Under the pieces are notes generated by a model. That model saw nothing but the letters and a program-made list of their open reading frames with translations, was not told where the DNA came from and made no database searches. A program made the translations under genes and the position numbers. A stretch of DNA of 64,000 bases from a bacterium. GTDB taxonomy: Bacteria > Joyebacterota > Joyebacteria > Joyebacterales > Joyebacteraceae. The stretch is from assembly GCA_025774935.1 (NCBI GenBank), contig JALGZK010000007.1, forward strand, positions 38,395 to 102,394, written 5' to 3'. Shown one piece after another: positions 42,844 to 51,639 of the stretch (the first letter of the stretch is position 1; each line of letters opens with the position of its first letter).

Positions 42844-44544
42844 ATGCTCGCGCGCGAAAACCGCCGATTCGCGGGTCGGTACGGGGCTTTTGGGTGGTCG
42901 ATCATGATCGGACTCGCGGCTCTGGCCTGGCTGGTGGTCCGATCCGGACGTAGGCCGTCACGGCTCGTCTACCCCTGCCAGCGTGCTGCCGCGTCCACGT
43001 CGTGGATGTTCCTCGGCGTCCCGTTCGCGGGATTCATAACCTCGGAGCGGTGGCGCCGGCCGGCGCTCTGGATCGCCGGCATCGCGGTCGCCGCCCTGGC
43101 CTTCATCTTCCTCGGAGTCCCCGCGCTCAGGATGCTCGACGCCGAGATCTCCGCATCGGCGCTCTCGGCTCAGGCGGAGCGCGTCCCCGCCTGGTCGGGG
43201 AGGGCAGCGAATCTCCCGGGCCGGGTCGTTCACGTCCGCGATACGGACGCGACATTCTGGGACTACGGGACGGACTGGTACGGCGACTACATCGACCAGG
43301 ACGTGGTCACCGCCATGGTGACCGAGGGCCTCCTCACGCTGACCGGAACCCAGAGCGTTCACAGCGCCTGGCAGGTGCTCATCCCGGACTTCGAGCCCGG
43401 GCAGAGGCTCGCCATCAAGGTGAACTTCAACAACGTGACGAGTCTCCCTCCGGGCGACGACATCGACGCCGTCATCGAGCCTGTGAACGCCCTTCTCGGC
43501 GGGCTCATCGACTACGGGTTCGCGCCCTCGGACATCACCGTCTTCGACGTCACGAACACCATCTACCACTCGGGGCTCATCCCCCAACGGTTCATCGACG
43601 GTTGCGACTACCCCGGCGTCAACTTCGAGGGATGGGTGACGAACGGCGTGTCGTTCAGCAGCACGGATGCGATCGTATTCAACCCGCCCTCGGGACCGGG
43701 AATCAGCAACCGCCGGATTGCGAGGTGCCTCGCGGAGGCGGACTACCTGATCAACATGCCGATCTCAAAGGTCCACGACTACGCCGGTCTGACCCTCACG
43801 TTCAAGAACCACTTCGGCTCGTTCAACCGGTGCGACTACGCTCACAACTACGTCTTCACCTCGAGCCCGTACTGGTCTCCGGACTACAGCCCACTCGTCG
43901 ACATCTGGCTGAACGAGCACTTCGGCGGCAAGAACGTGCTCATCCTCAACGACCTCCTCTTCGGCAACTGGGAGCACCTCTTCGGTCCTCCCACGCCGTG
44001 GCCGTCGTTCGGGAACGGGGCACCGAACAGCATCCTGCTTGCCACGGATCCGGTCGCCATCGACTGCGTGGCGGCGGACTTCCTCGCAGTTGAGGGGAAC
44101 GTGCCCGCGGGCGCCGACCAGTACCTCGTGCTCGCGTCCGCCGCGGGCCTCGGCGTCTTCGAGCGCGCGCCCTCGCCCGGGGTCTACTCGATCATCGACT
44201 ACACCTACCTCGAGGGTCCCTTCGACGGGACAGGGGTGAACGGGGGAGGCCCCGAGGCAGCGCGGCCGCAGATGCTCACGCTGCCGCAGAACCCGGTCTC
44301 CGATACCGCGTCGATCCACCTGGAGCTTCCGATGGGCTACGCGGGGAAGGCGACGGTCCGGCTCTACGACGTGCGCGGCCGCCTGGTTCGCACGCTCGTC
44401 GAGGACGAGACTCTGACGGGCTCGCGCGACCTCTCGTGGGACGGCCGCGACGACAGCGGGGTCCGTGCCGCGAGCGGTGTCTACTGGATCACGCTCGACT
44501 ACGAGGGAACGCGCGAGACGGCGCGCGTCGTGCTCGTGCGCTGA
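42844..44544 (+). CDS. secreted DUF362 protein with C-terminal FlgD-like domain
   Basis: 566 residues from an ATG behind CGGAGGTGGCACC. Two hydrophobic segments (about 15-32 and 72-95) give a complex membrane-anchored N-terminus. The DUF362 domain spans about 150-430 (GQRLAIKVNFNNVT, FAPSDITVFDVTNTIY, NMPISKVHDYAGLTLTFKNHFGS). DUF362 proteins often bind Fe-S clusters or act near redox enzymes, but no CxxC clusters are seen here. The last 85 residues form a FlgD-like beta domain (VRLYDVRGRLVRTLVEDETL, WDGRDDSGVRAASGVYW) ending in VVLVR. This domain is used for surface or secretion sorting in FCB-type bacteria. Function otherwise unknown. Confidence 0.78.
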   Translation: MLARENRRFAGRYGAFGWSIMIGLAALAWLVVRSGRRPSRLVYPCQRAAASTSWMFLGVPFAGFITSERWRRPALWIAGIAVAALAFIFLGVPALRMLDAEISASALSAQAERVPAWSGRAANLPGRVVHVRDTDATFWDYGTDWYGDYIDQDVVTAMVTEGLLTLTGTQSVHSAWQVLIPDFEPGQRLAIKVNFNNVTSLPPGDDIDAVIEPVNALLGGLIDYGFAPSDITVFDVTNTIYHSGLIPQRFIDGCDYPGVNFEGWVTNGVSFSSTDAIVFNPPSGPGISNRRIARCLAEADYLINMPISKVHDYAGLTLTFKNHFGSFNRCDYAHNYVFTSSPYWSPDYSPLVDIWLNEHFGGKNVLILNDLLFGNWEHLFGPPTPWPSFGNGAPNSILLATDPVAIDCVAADFLAVEGNVPAGADQYLVLASAAGLGVFERAPSPGVYSIIDYTYLEGPFDGTGVNGGGPEAARPQMLTLPQNPVSDTASIHLELPMGYAGKATVRLYDVRGRLVRTLVEDETLTGSRDLSWDGRDDSGVRAASGVYWITLDYEGTRETARVVLVR

Positions 44545-44575
44545 CGCCCGAGGGCCACCCTTCCGACGAATTGAA

Positions 44576-44604
44576 ACGAGGCCGCCGTACCCAGGCGGCC
44601 TCGT
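44576..44604 (+). terminator. rho-independent terminator
   Basis: ACGAGGCCGCC, 7-nt loop, GGCGGCCTCGT (11 bp), 32 nt after the DUF362 gene stop, followed by CGTTCGTC. Confidence 0.65.
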
Positions 44605-44712
44605 CGTTCGTCACGGAACGCCGGCGCGGCCGACGGAGCAGACCTTCACCCCCCGCGCAGGCGCCTCTGACACCGCCGGGACGCTTCGCAGCAGCCGAAG
44701 GACGGTCCCGCC

Positions 44713-44741
44713 TTGAACGGCACCGCGGGCTGAGCTATGCT
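44713..44741 (+). promoter_or_regulatory. sigma-70-type promoter for the lipid-synthesis-like operon
   Basis: TTGAAC at 44713-44718, a 17-nt spacer and TATGCT at 44736-44741, 45 nt before the ATG at 44786. No terminator or comparable promoter is seen until 53532, so it likely drives eight genes. Confidence 0.65.
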
Positions 44742-44785
44742 CGACAGCGACGCAGGCCCGGAGGCCGTATCAGAGGAGCACGCCG

Positions 44786-45970
44786 ATGGCTCTCTTCGAC
44801 AAGTGCGACGAGTTCAGCCGCTGGATAGAGTCGTTGAAAGAGAGGCGCGAGTTCTTCTACCTGCGAGAGTTCGATCCCGCCGCTTCGCCCGTCGTCTCGA
44901 TGGGCGGCAAGAAGCTCATCATGCTGGGTTCCAACAACTACCTCGGTCTGGCCACTCACCCCCGGGTGGTCGAGGCGACGGCTCTCGCCGTTCGCGAGTA
45001 CGGCACGGGTGCATGCAGCTCACGCGTGCTCACGGGCACGACTGGCCTTCACGCGCGGCTCGAGAAGCGGCTCGCTGAGTTCAAGGGAACCGAGGACGCT
45101 GTCGTCTTCAGCACCGGCTTCATGACGATGATGGGCACCATAACGGCGCTGACGGGAGAGGGAGACGTCGTCCTGAGTGACGAGTTCAACCACGCGAGCA
45201 TCGTCGAGGGCTGCCGCCTGACGGGCGCCGAGGTCAGAGTCTATCGGCACAACGACATGAGCGATCTCGAGGAGAAACTAGCGTCATGCGAGCCCGAGCA
45301 GGACAAGCTCATCGTTACCGACGGCGTGTTCAGCATGAAGGGAACCCTCGCGAACCTTCCAGGAGTCAAGAAGCTCGCCGACGAGTACGACGCCAGGGTG
45401 ATGGTCGACGACGCTCACGGCACCGGGGCGATCGGCCCGAGCGGGCGGGGCACGCTGGAGCACTTCGGGATGGAGGGCGAGGTCGATCTGATCTGCGGCA
45501 CGTTCAGCAAGTCGCTCGGAACGATCGGCGGGTTCGTAGGAGCAAGGTCGGATGTCGTCACGTTCCTCAAGCTCAGGTCTCGCCCGTTCATCTTCTCGGC
45601 GAGCCCGCCGCCGTCGTCCATGGCGACGGTCCTCGCGTGCCTCGACGTTCTGGAGGACGAACCGGAGCTCCTCGCGCGCCTCCGAGAGAACACGGCGTTC
45701 GTGAAGGAGGGGCTCTCGGAGCTCGGGTTCCGGCTCGAAGAGACCGTCACTCCGATCATCCCGGTCCTCATCGGGGAGGACTCGAAGACGTTCCAGATGG
45801 CCGGCGGCCTGGAGGACGAGGGCGTCATCGTCAACCCGGTCGTGGCGCCGGCCGTGCCCCCGGACTCATCGCTCATCCGCGTCAGCGTGATGGCGAGCCT
45901 GAACACTCAGGAACTGGAGACGGCACTCGAGAAGTTCGGCGTCGTCGGTCGGAGACTGGGGATCATCTGA
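44786..45970 (+). CDS. alpha-oxoamine synthase, serine palmitoyltransferase-like
   Basis: 394 residues, full length. Fold-type I PLP signatures: EFNHASIVEG (His136), VDDAHGTGAIG (Asp208, His211), and GTFSKSLGTIGGF with Schiff-base Lys242. The family condenses an amino acid with an acyl-CoA or acyl-ACP (KBL, BioF, HemA, SPT). The C-terminal VNPVVAPAVPPDSSLIRVSVMA and the HNDMSDLEEKL region look more like bacterial serine palmitoyltransferases than like KBL, as I remember those families. It heads an operon with acyl-CoA ligase, ketoreductase-type SDR and lipid kinase, which fits sphingoid-base synthesis. 2-Amino-3-ketobutyrate ligase is the alternative. Confidence 0.8.
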   Translation: MALFDKCDEFSRWIESLKERREFFYLREFDPAASPVVSMGGKKLIMLGSNNYLGLATHPRVVEATALAVREYGTGACSSRVLTGTTGLHARLEKRLAEFKGTEDAVVFSTGFMTMMGTITALTGEGDVVLSDEFNHASIVEGCRLTGAEVRVYRHNDMSDLEEKLASCEPEQDKLIVTDGVFSMKGTLANLPGVKKLADEYDARVMVDDAHGTGAIGPSGRGTLEHFGMEGEVDLICGTFSKSLGTIGGFVGARSDVVTFLKLRSRPFIFSASPPPSSMATVLACLDVLEDEPELLARLRENTAFVKEGLSELGFRLEETVTPIIPVLIGEDSKTFQMAGGLEDEGVIVNPVVAPAVPPDSSLIRVSVMASLNTQELETALEKFGVVGRRLGII

Positions 45971-45971
45971 C

Positions 45972-46937
45972 ATGCCGAGTTCCGCCCATCCCGTCTGGAC
46001 TCCCGGCTTCATCCGTGCCTACGTCGTCACGATGCGACCCTACCTTCTCTTTGTCTCCGGCGCGGCCGGGCTCGTCGGTCTCTCGTTCATCCCCGACCCG
46101 GCCACGGGACGCGTCGTCCTCGCCTTCGTTCCGCTCTTCCTCTCGTACGGACTCGGTCAGGCGCTGACCGACTGCTTCCAGACCGACACCGATTCGGTGT
46201 CCGCGCCGTACCGGCCGCTCGTGAGAGGCATCGTGACTCGACGTCAGATCCTCACGGTGAGTCTCGTGGGACTGACGGCGGTCGTCCTGGTGCTCGCGTA
46301 CCTGAACCCGGTGATCCTCGTCCTCGGGTTCGCGGCGGTGGCGGGGCTACTCACCTACACCTACTTCAAGCGCACGTGGTGGGGCGGACCGCCGTGGAAC
46401 TCGTGGATCGTCGCGATCCTCCCGATCATGGGGAGGCTCGTCGACAGGCAGTACCGGTTGGCCATCCCGGGAGAGGATGGTCCGGCGTTCACGTTCGCCG
46501 TCCTCTCCGTCTTCTTCGGGTACATGAACTTCGTCGTGATGGGTTACTTCAAGGACATCTCCGCGGACCGCGAGACGGGGTACCGCACCTTCCCGGTCGT
46601 CTTCGGCTGGCGGCCGGCCGCAGTGTACGGGGACGTGACGGCAGCGACAGCGGCCGCCTTCGCCGGGCTCGTGCTGGCGTTCGTGGGAGCGAACCCGTGG
46701 AGCCTCGTCATGTACGTCGCGGGACTCGTGCTCCACGTCCGCGCTCAGATCGCGATGCACCACACGAGGAACGAGAGCGAGACCGGCGGCCCCATCGCAA
46801 GCGGCGTCCGCGCGCTCGTCCTCTACTGCCTCGCTATGGTCGCGGCGGGGAGACAGGAGTGGACACCGTTCCTCGTGGTGTTCTACGTGCTGTTCGAGCT
46901 GGTTCTCAAGATGCGTCCCGAGCGAGGTCAGGTCTAG
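45972..46937 (+). CDS. UbiA-family prenyltransferase
   Basis: 321 residues starting 1 nt after the previous stop. About eight to nine membrane helices. The first Asp-rich motif reads ALTDCFQTDTD (Asp67, Asp72, Asp74), followed by the usual SAPYRPLVRG. The second reads GYFKDISADRETGYRTFPVVFG (near residues 190-211). These are the Mg-diphosphate sites of UbiA enzymes, which move isoprenyl groups onto aromatic or lipid acceptors. Its presence inside what looks like a sphingolipid-type operon is unexpected; it could prenylate or otherwise modify the operon's product, or act on a phosphate-activated lipid. Confidence 0.85.
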   Translation: MPSSAHPVWTPGFIRAYVVTMRPYLLFVSGAAGLVGLSFIPDPATGRVVLAFVPLFLSYGLGQALTDCFQTDTDSVSAPYRPLVRGIVTRRQILTVSLVGLTAVVLVLAYLNPVILVLGFAAVAGLLTYTYFKRTWWGGPPWNSWIVAILPIMGRLVDRQYRLAIPGEDGPAFTFAVLSVFFGYMNFVVMGYFKDISADRETGYRTFPVVFGWRPAAVYGDVTAATAAAFAGLVLAFVGANPWSLVMYVAGLVLHVRAQIAMHHTRNESETGGPIASGVRALVLYCLAMVAAGRQEWTPFLVVFYVLFELVLKMRPERGQV

Positions 46938-46964
46938 GCCCGAGAGAAGACCGATCGGAACTCT

Positions 46965-47888
46965 GTGATAGTATTCGTGAACACGCACGCCAGCTACGGC
47001 CGTGCCGCCCGGCGGTGGCAGAGGGTCGTGCCTGAGATCGAGAAGCTCGTGGGCGGCTTCGAGGTCAAGGGGATCGACTCGCCCGAGGGGGTTGCGGCGA
47101 CTCTGCGCGAGGGAGTGTCCAGGGGCGAGCACACTGTCGTCGCAGCGGGAGGAGACGGGACGGTGAACATGCTCGTGAACGCGATCATGGCGCTCGGGGA
47201 CGGCGAGGAGGTCACGCTCGGCGCGGTGGGTCTCGGGTCGAGCAACGACTTCCACAAACCGTTCCGGTCCGACGCGTTCGTGGCGGGCGTACCCGTCCGA
47301 CTTGACTGCGCCGCGGCCAGGCCGCACGATGTCATCCGCATCGATACGGAAGACGACGATGGTCACCAAGGAACACGCTACGCTATCATCAACGCGAGTC
47401 TCGGCATGACGGCCGAGGCCAACGCGGCGTTCAACGCCCCCACCGGCCTCACCCGGGCCGCGCGCAGGCTCTCGGTAGACGCCGCCATCGCGGCGTCGGT
47501 GCTGCGGACGCTCGCGACCTACCGGGACGTCGGCTGCCGCATGGCGATCGACGGAGAGGACCTTGGGACATTCTCGGTCTCGAACCTCGGCGTGATCAAG
47601 AACCCACACTTCGCCGGCTCGTTCTGCTACGACATGCCCATCGAGCCGGACGACGGAAACCTCGGGGTCAACCTCTGCGAGCGGCTCACCCGGTTCCAGG
47701 CGCTGGCCACGCTCGCGGCGCTCAGGCGAAGGCGCTTCCGCGGGCGGCCGAAGACGAGGTCGTGGACGGGACAGAGGGTGTCCGTGGAGGGCGATCGCAC
47801 CTTCGCTCTCGAGACGGACGGGGAAGTCACCGAGACCCGTCGCGCCGAGTTCCACGTCGTCCCCGGGAGGATACGGTGCTGCTCGTGA
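46965..47888 (+). CDS. diacylglycerol/sphingosine-kinase-like lipid kinase
   Basis: 307 residues from a GTG with a weak GGAA ribosome site. The DAGK catalytic signature is AAGGDGTVNMLVNAIM (GGDGT at 62-66), with GLGSSNDFHK for the GTGND-like loop and a beta-sandwich C-terminal domain (about 130-305). DAGK-type kinases phosphorylate lipid alcohols including diacylglycerol, sphingosine and long-chain bases. Position between UbiA and a ThiL-like gene, all on one strand with short gaps, suggests it phosphorylates the long-chain base or polyprenyl product of the operon. Confidence 0.82.
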   Translation: MIVFVNTHASYGRAARRWQRVVPEIEKLVGGFEVKGIDSPEGVAATLREGVSRGEHTVVAAGGDGTVNMLVNAIMALGDGEEVTLGAVGLGSSNDFHKPFRSDAFVAGVPVRLDCAAARPHDVIRIDTEDDDGHQGTRYAIINASLGMTAEANAAFNAPTGLTRAARRLSVDAAIAASVLRTLATYRDVGCRMAIDGEDLGTFSVSNLGVIKNPHFAGSFCYDMPIEPDDGNLGVNLCERLTRFQALATLAALRRRRFRGRPKTRSWTGQRVSVEGDRTFALETDGEVTETRRAEFHVVPGRIRCCS

Positions 47889-47951
47889 CCGGCCTCCGCC
47901 GCCGACGAACGCCGAGGGCCCGCGGAACCGACCGATGACCAGGACATGCCG

Positions 47952-49010
47952 ATGACCCGCATGGACGACATACTCGAGAACGTCGCGATCGACGCCTGGA
48001 CCAGGAGGCTCTCTCGCGAGCCGCGGCAGGCGAACGCCCCGCACGAGAGCGACGCGGAGCTGCTCGAGCTTCAGGCCGCGCCCGAGCACTACCTCGCGAT
48101 CACGATCGACACGGTTGCCGAGGAGATCCTGACCGGGCTCTACCTCGAGCCGTACACCATGGGCTGGGTGACGGTGATGGCTTCCCTCTCCGATCTTGCG
48201 GCCGTGGGCGCCGACCCGCTCGGGGTCGTCGTGTCGGTCTCCGCTCCGGCGGGAGGGGAGGAGAGCCTCGTCGAGGGAACGGCGCGCGGGATGGAGGACG
48301 CCTGTCGCTCGCTGGGCGTCTTCATCCTGGGCGGGGACTCGAATGCGACGCCGACCGTCTCGCTCACGGGCTGCGCAGTCGGGATCGTCCCGCGGACGGA
48401 GGCGATCACGAGGCGCGGACTCCAGCCCGGGGACTCGGTCTTCCTCACGGGACGGGCGGGCTCCGGCAACGCGTTCGGGCTCGTGCGGCTCGGGGGGTTC
48501 GACGGCGAGCTCTTCCCGGAGGATGAATACCGTCCGATCGCCATGATCGAAGCCGGGCGGGCGCTCAGAGGAGTCGCGACGGCGTGCATGGATACGAGTG
48601 ACGGTGTCCTGACAACTCTCGACCAGCTGACGCGACTGAACGGCCACGGGTTCGAGATCGACTGCGACTGGGCCTCGATCCTCTGCGACGAGGCGCTCAG
48701 GGTCTGCGAGCGCACGGGAGCGCCGCCGTGGATGATGCTCGCCGGCCCGCACGGCGAGTTCGAGCTCGCCTTCACGGTGCCCTCCTCCTCGGCTGAGGCG
48801 ATCGCCAGCGCAGCGGGAGGCTGGGACTCACCGCCGCTTCGGCTGGGAACGGTCGTGGAGCGCCCGGCGATCACGCTCCGGTTGCCGTCGGGAGAGAAAG
48901 TCGACGTCGACATGGCGCCTCTGCGCAACCTCCTCGAGACGACGGAGGGACACCTCGATCGCTACCTGCGCGAGTTCAGAGAGCTCGGGAGGTCATGGGG
49001 TCTTGAGTAG
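47952..49010 (+). CDS. AIR-synthase/ThiL-like protein with altered ATP-site motifs
   Basis: 352 residues; the ATG at 47952 has AGGA at proper distance, unlike the ATG six bases earlier. The PurM/ThiL fold is apparent: VTVMASLSDLAAVGADPLGVVVSV, GDSVFLTGRAGSGNAFGL and ACMDTSDGVLTTLDQLTRLNGHGFEID. Two ThiL hallmarks are changed. The N-terminal GDDAAVL is replaced by a HESDAELLEL-like stretch, and the GGEDYELLF loop reads GPHGEFELAF. Thiamine-phosphate kinase activity is therefore doubtful; a repurposed kinase or scaffold within the operon is suggested. The next gene starts inside its last codons. Confidence 0.72.
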   Translation: MTRMDDILENVAIDAWTRRLSREPRQANAPHESDAELLELQAAPEHYLAITIDTVAEEILTGLYLEPYTMGWVTVMASLSDLAAVGADPLGVVVSVSAPAGGEESLVEGTARGMEDACRSLGVFILGGDSNATPTVSLTGCAVGIVPRTEAITRRGLQPGDSVFLTGRAGSGNAFGLVRLGGFDGELFPEDEYRPIAMIEAGRALRGVATACMDTSDGVLTTLDQLTRLNGHGFEIDCDWASILCDEALRVCERTGAPPWMMLAGPHGEFELAFTVPSSSAEAIASAAGGWDSPPLRLGTVVERPAITLRLPSGEKVDVDMAPLRNLLETTEGHLDRYLREFRELGRSWGLE

Positions 49011-50796
49011 CGCGACGGACACCATACACGGAGCGGTCTTCAGAACCGCGGCGGCCCACCCCAAGCGGACGGCCCTCATGTACAGAAGCGGGGGTGCGTA
49101 CGTTGGCGTTTCCTACGCCGATCTCACGGGAGCAGTCAAGCTGGCGGCCGAGAGGATCGCGGCCTTCGGAATCCGGAAGGGCGATGCCGTCGGCATCTTC
49201 TCCCCGAACCGCCCGCAGTGGATCGTCGCGGACCTGGCCGCTCTCACACTCGGCGCGATCGTCGTCCCCGTCTACAACACACTCCCGCCCGACCGGCTCA
49301 AGTACATCGTGAACGACTCCGGCATGCGGATGCTCTTCGTAGGTGATCCGGACCTCTTCAGCAAGGTGGGCAGCATCCGCGACGAGACTCCCGGCCTCGA
49401 GGAGGTGATCTTCCTCGACGACTGGGGAATCCGCTTCGGCTCGTCCGGCACTCGCAACGCGACGGACTCCGCGTCCGCCCGGCGTGGCGCTGCGGACGAC
49501 GTCGCGGCCTCCGACGTCGCAACGATCGTCTACACGTCCGGGACGCGGGGAGTGCCGAAAGGTGTCGAGCTGACGCACGGCAACATCGTCTCGAACGTCA
49601 ACGCGCTCATCGCGAGGGGGCGGATCAGTTCCGACGACACCACCGTCTCTTATCTCCCTCTGGCGCACATGTTCGAGCGGACCTGCGGCCACTACGTCTT
49701 CCTCTTCGCCGGGGGCACGGTTGCCTACGCCGATAGACGCGAGACGGTCGTCGAGGACGTCGGAGCAGTTCGGCCGACGGTGCTCATCGCCGTCCCCCGC
49801 GTTCTCGAGAAGGCGTACGAGATGGTCCGGGCGAGGGTCGAGGGAGGACCGTGGGTCCGTCGTGGGATGGTTCACCGGGCGTTCTCGCTCCTCAACGCGC
49901 GCGCCAATCGGCTGTACCGCGGGCAGCGAGTGCCGGTCTGGCTCAGCGTGCGCTGCCGGATGTACGACGCTCTCGTCGCCTCGCGCTTCCGGAACATCGC
50001 CGGGGGGAGGCTGCGTCTCGTCGTCTCCGGCGGGGCGCCGCTCGACAGGCGGACCGGGAAGGTCCTGAGCGTCCTCGGCTTCGGGATCGTGGAGGGTTAC
50101 GGGCTGACCGAGGCGTCGCCCGTCGTCTCTTGCGGCGACCTCGAGAACCACAGACTGGGAACGGTGGGGAGACCGCTCGATGGCGTCGAGGTGATGATCG
50201 CCGACAACAGCGAGATCATGGTCCGCGGGCCGAACGTAATGAAGGGCTATCTGAACAAGCCGGAGGAGACCGCGGAGGTCCTCGACAGCGACGGGTGGCT
50301 GCACACGGGCGACCTCGGGAGGATCGACGACGTCGGCAACCTCGTGGTGACGGGAAGGGACAAGGAGATCATCGTCACGTCCTACGGCAAGAACGTCTGT
50401 CCGACGTCGGTGGAGGAGAGAATCGCGCGCAGTCCGTACATCGAGCAGGTCGTCGTGTTCGGGGACAACCGGAAGGCGATCGTCGCTCTCGTCGTTCCCG
50501 ACCGTGAAGAGATCGAGCGGCACGCCCTGAAGCAAGGCATCACCTGGACATCGTACGAGACGCTCATCGAGCACTACGCCGTCATGGAGCTCCTGAACGC
50601 AGAGATCGAACGCGCGAACGCCGACGCGGCGTCGTTCGAGCGAGTGGTCGCCTTCTCGCTCCTGCCTGACCCGTTCACTCAGGAGAACCGGATGCTCACG
50701 CCGACGCTCAAGACCCGCCGGCAGACGATCGGGGAGATACACGCTGCTCTCATCGAGAAGCTCTACGAGGAGTTGGAGGCGAAGGTTGCGCATTGA
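49003..50796 (+). CDS. long-chain fatty-acid CoA ligase-like AMP-forming enzyme
   Basis: 597 residues; TTG start overlapping the previous stop by 8 nt, with GGGAGG upstream. Adenylate-forming family: A3 loop YTSGTRGVPKGVELTHGN (about 177-194; the usual second Thr is Arg), VVSGGAPLDRRTGKVL, EGYGLTEASPVVS, and GWLHTGDLGRIDDVGNLVVTGRDKEIIVTSYGKNVCP with the catalytic hinge and NVCPTSVEE. The layout matches FadD15/ACSL-type long-chain ligases. In the operon it would supply the acyl-CoA or acyl-ACP for the oxoamine synthase, or for N-acylation of a base. Confidence 0.9.
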   Translation: MSSATDTIHGAVFRTAAAHPKRTALMYRSGGAYVGVSYADLTGAVKLAAERIAAFGIRKGDAVGIFSPNRPQWIVADLAALTLGAIVVPVYNTLPPDRLKYIVNDSGMRMLFVGDPDLFSKVGSIRDETPGLEEVIFLDDWGIRFGSSGTRNATDSASARRGAADDVAASDVATIVYTSGTRGVPKGVELTHGNIVSNVNALIARGRISSDDTTVSYLPLAHMFERTCGHYVFLFAGGTVAYADRRETVVEDVGAVRPTVLIAVPRVLEKAYEMVRARVEGGPWVRRGMVHRAFSLLNARANRLYRGQRVPVWLSVRCRMYDALVASRFRNIAGGRLRLVVSGGAPLDRRTGKVLSVLGFGIVEGYGLTEASPVVSCGDLENHRLGTVGRPLDGVEVMIADNSEIMVRGPNVMKGYLNKPEETAEVLDSDGWLHTGDLGRIDDVGNLVVTGRDKEIIVTSYGKNVCPTSVEERIARSPYIEQVVVFGDNRKAIVALVVPDREEIERHALKQGITWTSYETLIEHYAVMELLNAEIERANADAASFERVVAFSLLPDPFTQENRMLTPTLKTRRQTIGEIHAALIEKLYEELEAKVAH

Positions 50797-51616
50797 GGGG
50801 AAGAGCGTGATCGTGACGGGTGCTTCGTCCGGCATCGGGCGCGCGCTCGCGCTGGCCTTCGCCGGGAAGCGGGCGGCGGTCACGGCCGCGGCGAGGAGGG
50901 CTGACAGGCTCGAAGAACTCGTGCGCGAGGCTGCCGAGAGGTTCCCCGACGCTCCACCCGTCGTGCCGGTCGAGTGCGACGTCACCCGGGAGGCAGACGT
51001 CTCGTGGCTCGTAGGGGGCACGGTCGAGCGGACGGCCGCGGTCGACGTCCTCGTCAACAACGCCGGGGTCGGGCTCTACGGCGAGACGGAGCTCGTCTCG
51101 ATCGACGACTTCCAAGAGCTTCTGTCCGTGAACCTCCTCGGGGCGGTCCGCTGCATCCAGGAGGTCGTCCCGTTCATGAGGACCCGCGAGAGCGGCGTCA
51201 TCGTGAACGTCGCCTCGGTCGCGGCGCTCTACGGCGTGCCCTACCTCTCCGCGTACTGCGCGAGCAAGGCCGCCGTCGCGGCCGTGAGCCAGAGCCTCCG
51301 TGCGGAACTCGACGGAAGCGGGATTCGCGTGATGATCGCCTACCCGGGGTACACCGACACGGAGTTCTTCGAGCACGAGAAGGTGGTCGGAGGCGCGCGG
51401 CGACCGCCCGGGCCGTTCGCGCCGCCTGACCGGGTCGCCGCGGGAGTCGTGAGGGCGGTCGAGAGGAACGTCGGGGACGTCTACCTGACGGCGCAGGGAA
51501 GAGCCCTGAGCGTTCTGCGCGGTCTGGCCCACCCGATCGTCGAGCGTGCGATGCGGAAGATCGCGCGCGAGCTCAGAGGCGAGGACGAACCCTCGCCTGA
51601 CGACGGGAAGCAGTAG
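50786..51616 (+). CDS. short-chain dehydrogenase/reductase, ketosphinganine-reductase-like
   Basis: 276 residues from a TTG with GGAGG upstream, overlapping the previous gene by 11 nt. Classical SDR: cofactor loop TGASSGIGRAL (11-21), NNAGVGLYGE (91-100), catalytic Ser144, Tyr157, Lys161 in AYCASKAAV. The Ala/Arg-rich helix after strand 2 (AAARRADRLEEL) suggests NADPH. A C-terminal tail of about 40 residues is basic and may associate with membrane. Downstream of an oxoamine synthase, an SDR would reduce the 3-keto product, as KDSR does for 3-ketodihydrosphingosine. General acyl-ketone reduction is the alternative. Confidence 0.85.
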   Translation: MRIEGKSVIVTGASSGIGRALALAFAGKRAAVTAAARRADRLEELVREAAERFPDAPPVVPVECDVTREADVSWLVGGTVERTAAVDVLVNNAGVGLYGETELVSIDDFQELLSVNLLGAVRCIQEVVPFMRTRESGVIVNVASVAALYGVPYLSAYCASKAAVAAVSQSLRAELDGSGIRVMIAYPGYTDTEFFEHEKVVGGARRPPGPFAPPDRVAAGVVRAVERNVGDVYLTAQGRALSVLRGLAHPIVERAMRKIARELRGEDEPSPDDGKQ

Positions 51617-51639
51617 CGAGGAAGAGGGGAGGCCGCACC

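Noticed and set aside
46347-51060. Two long minus-strand open frames (801 and 694 codons) opposite the lipid-type operon
   Set aside because: No ribosome sites, no domains, compositional shadows of well-supported plus-strand genes.
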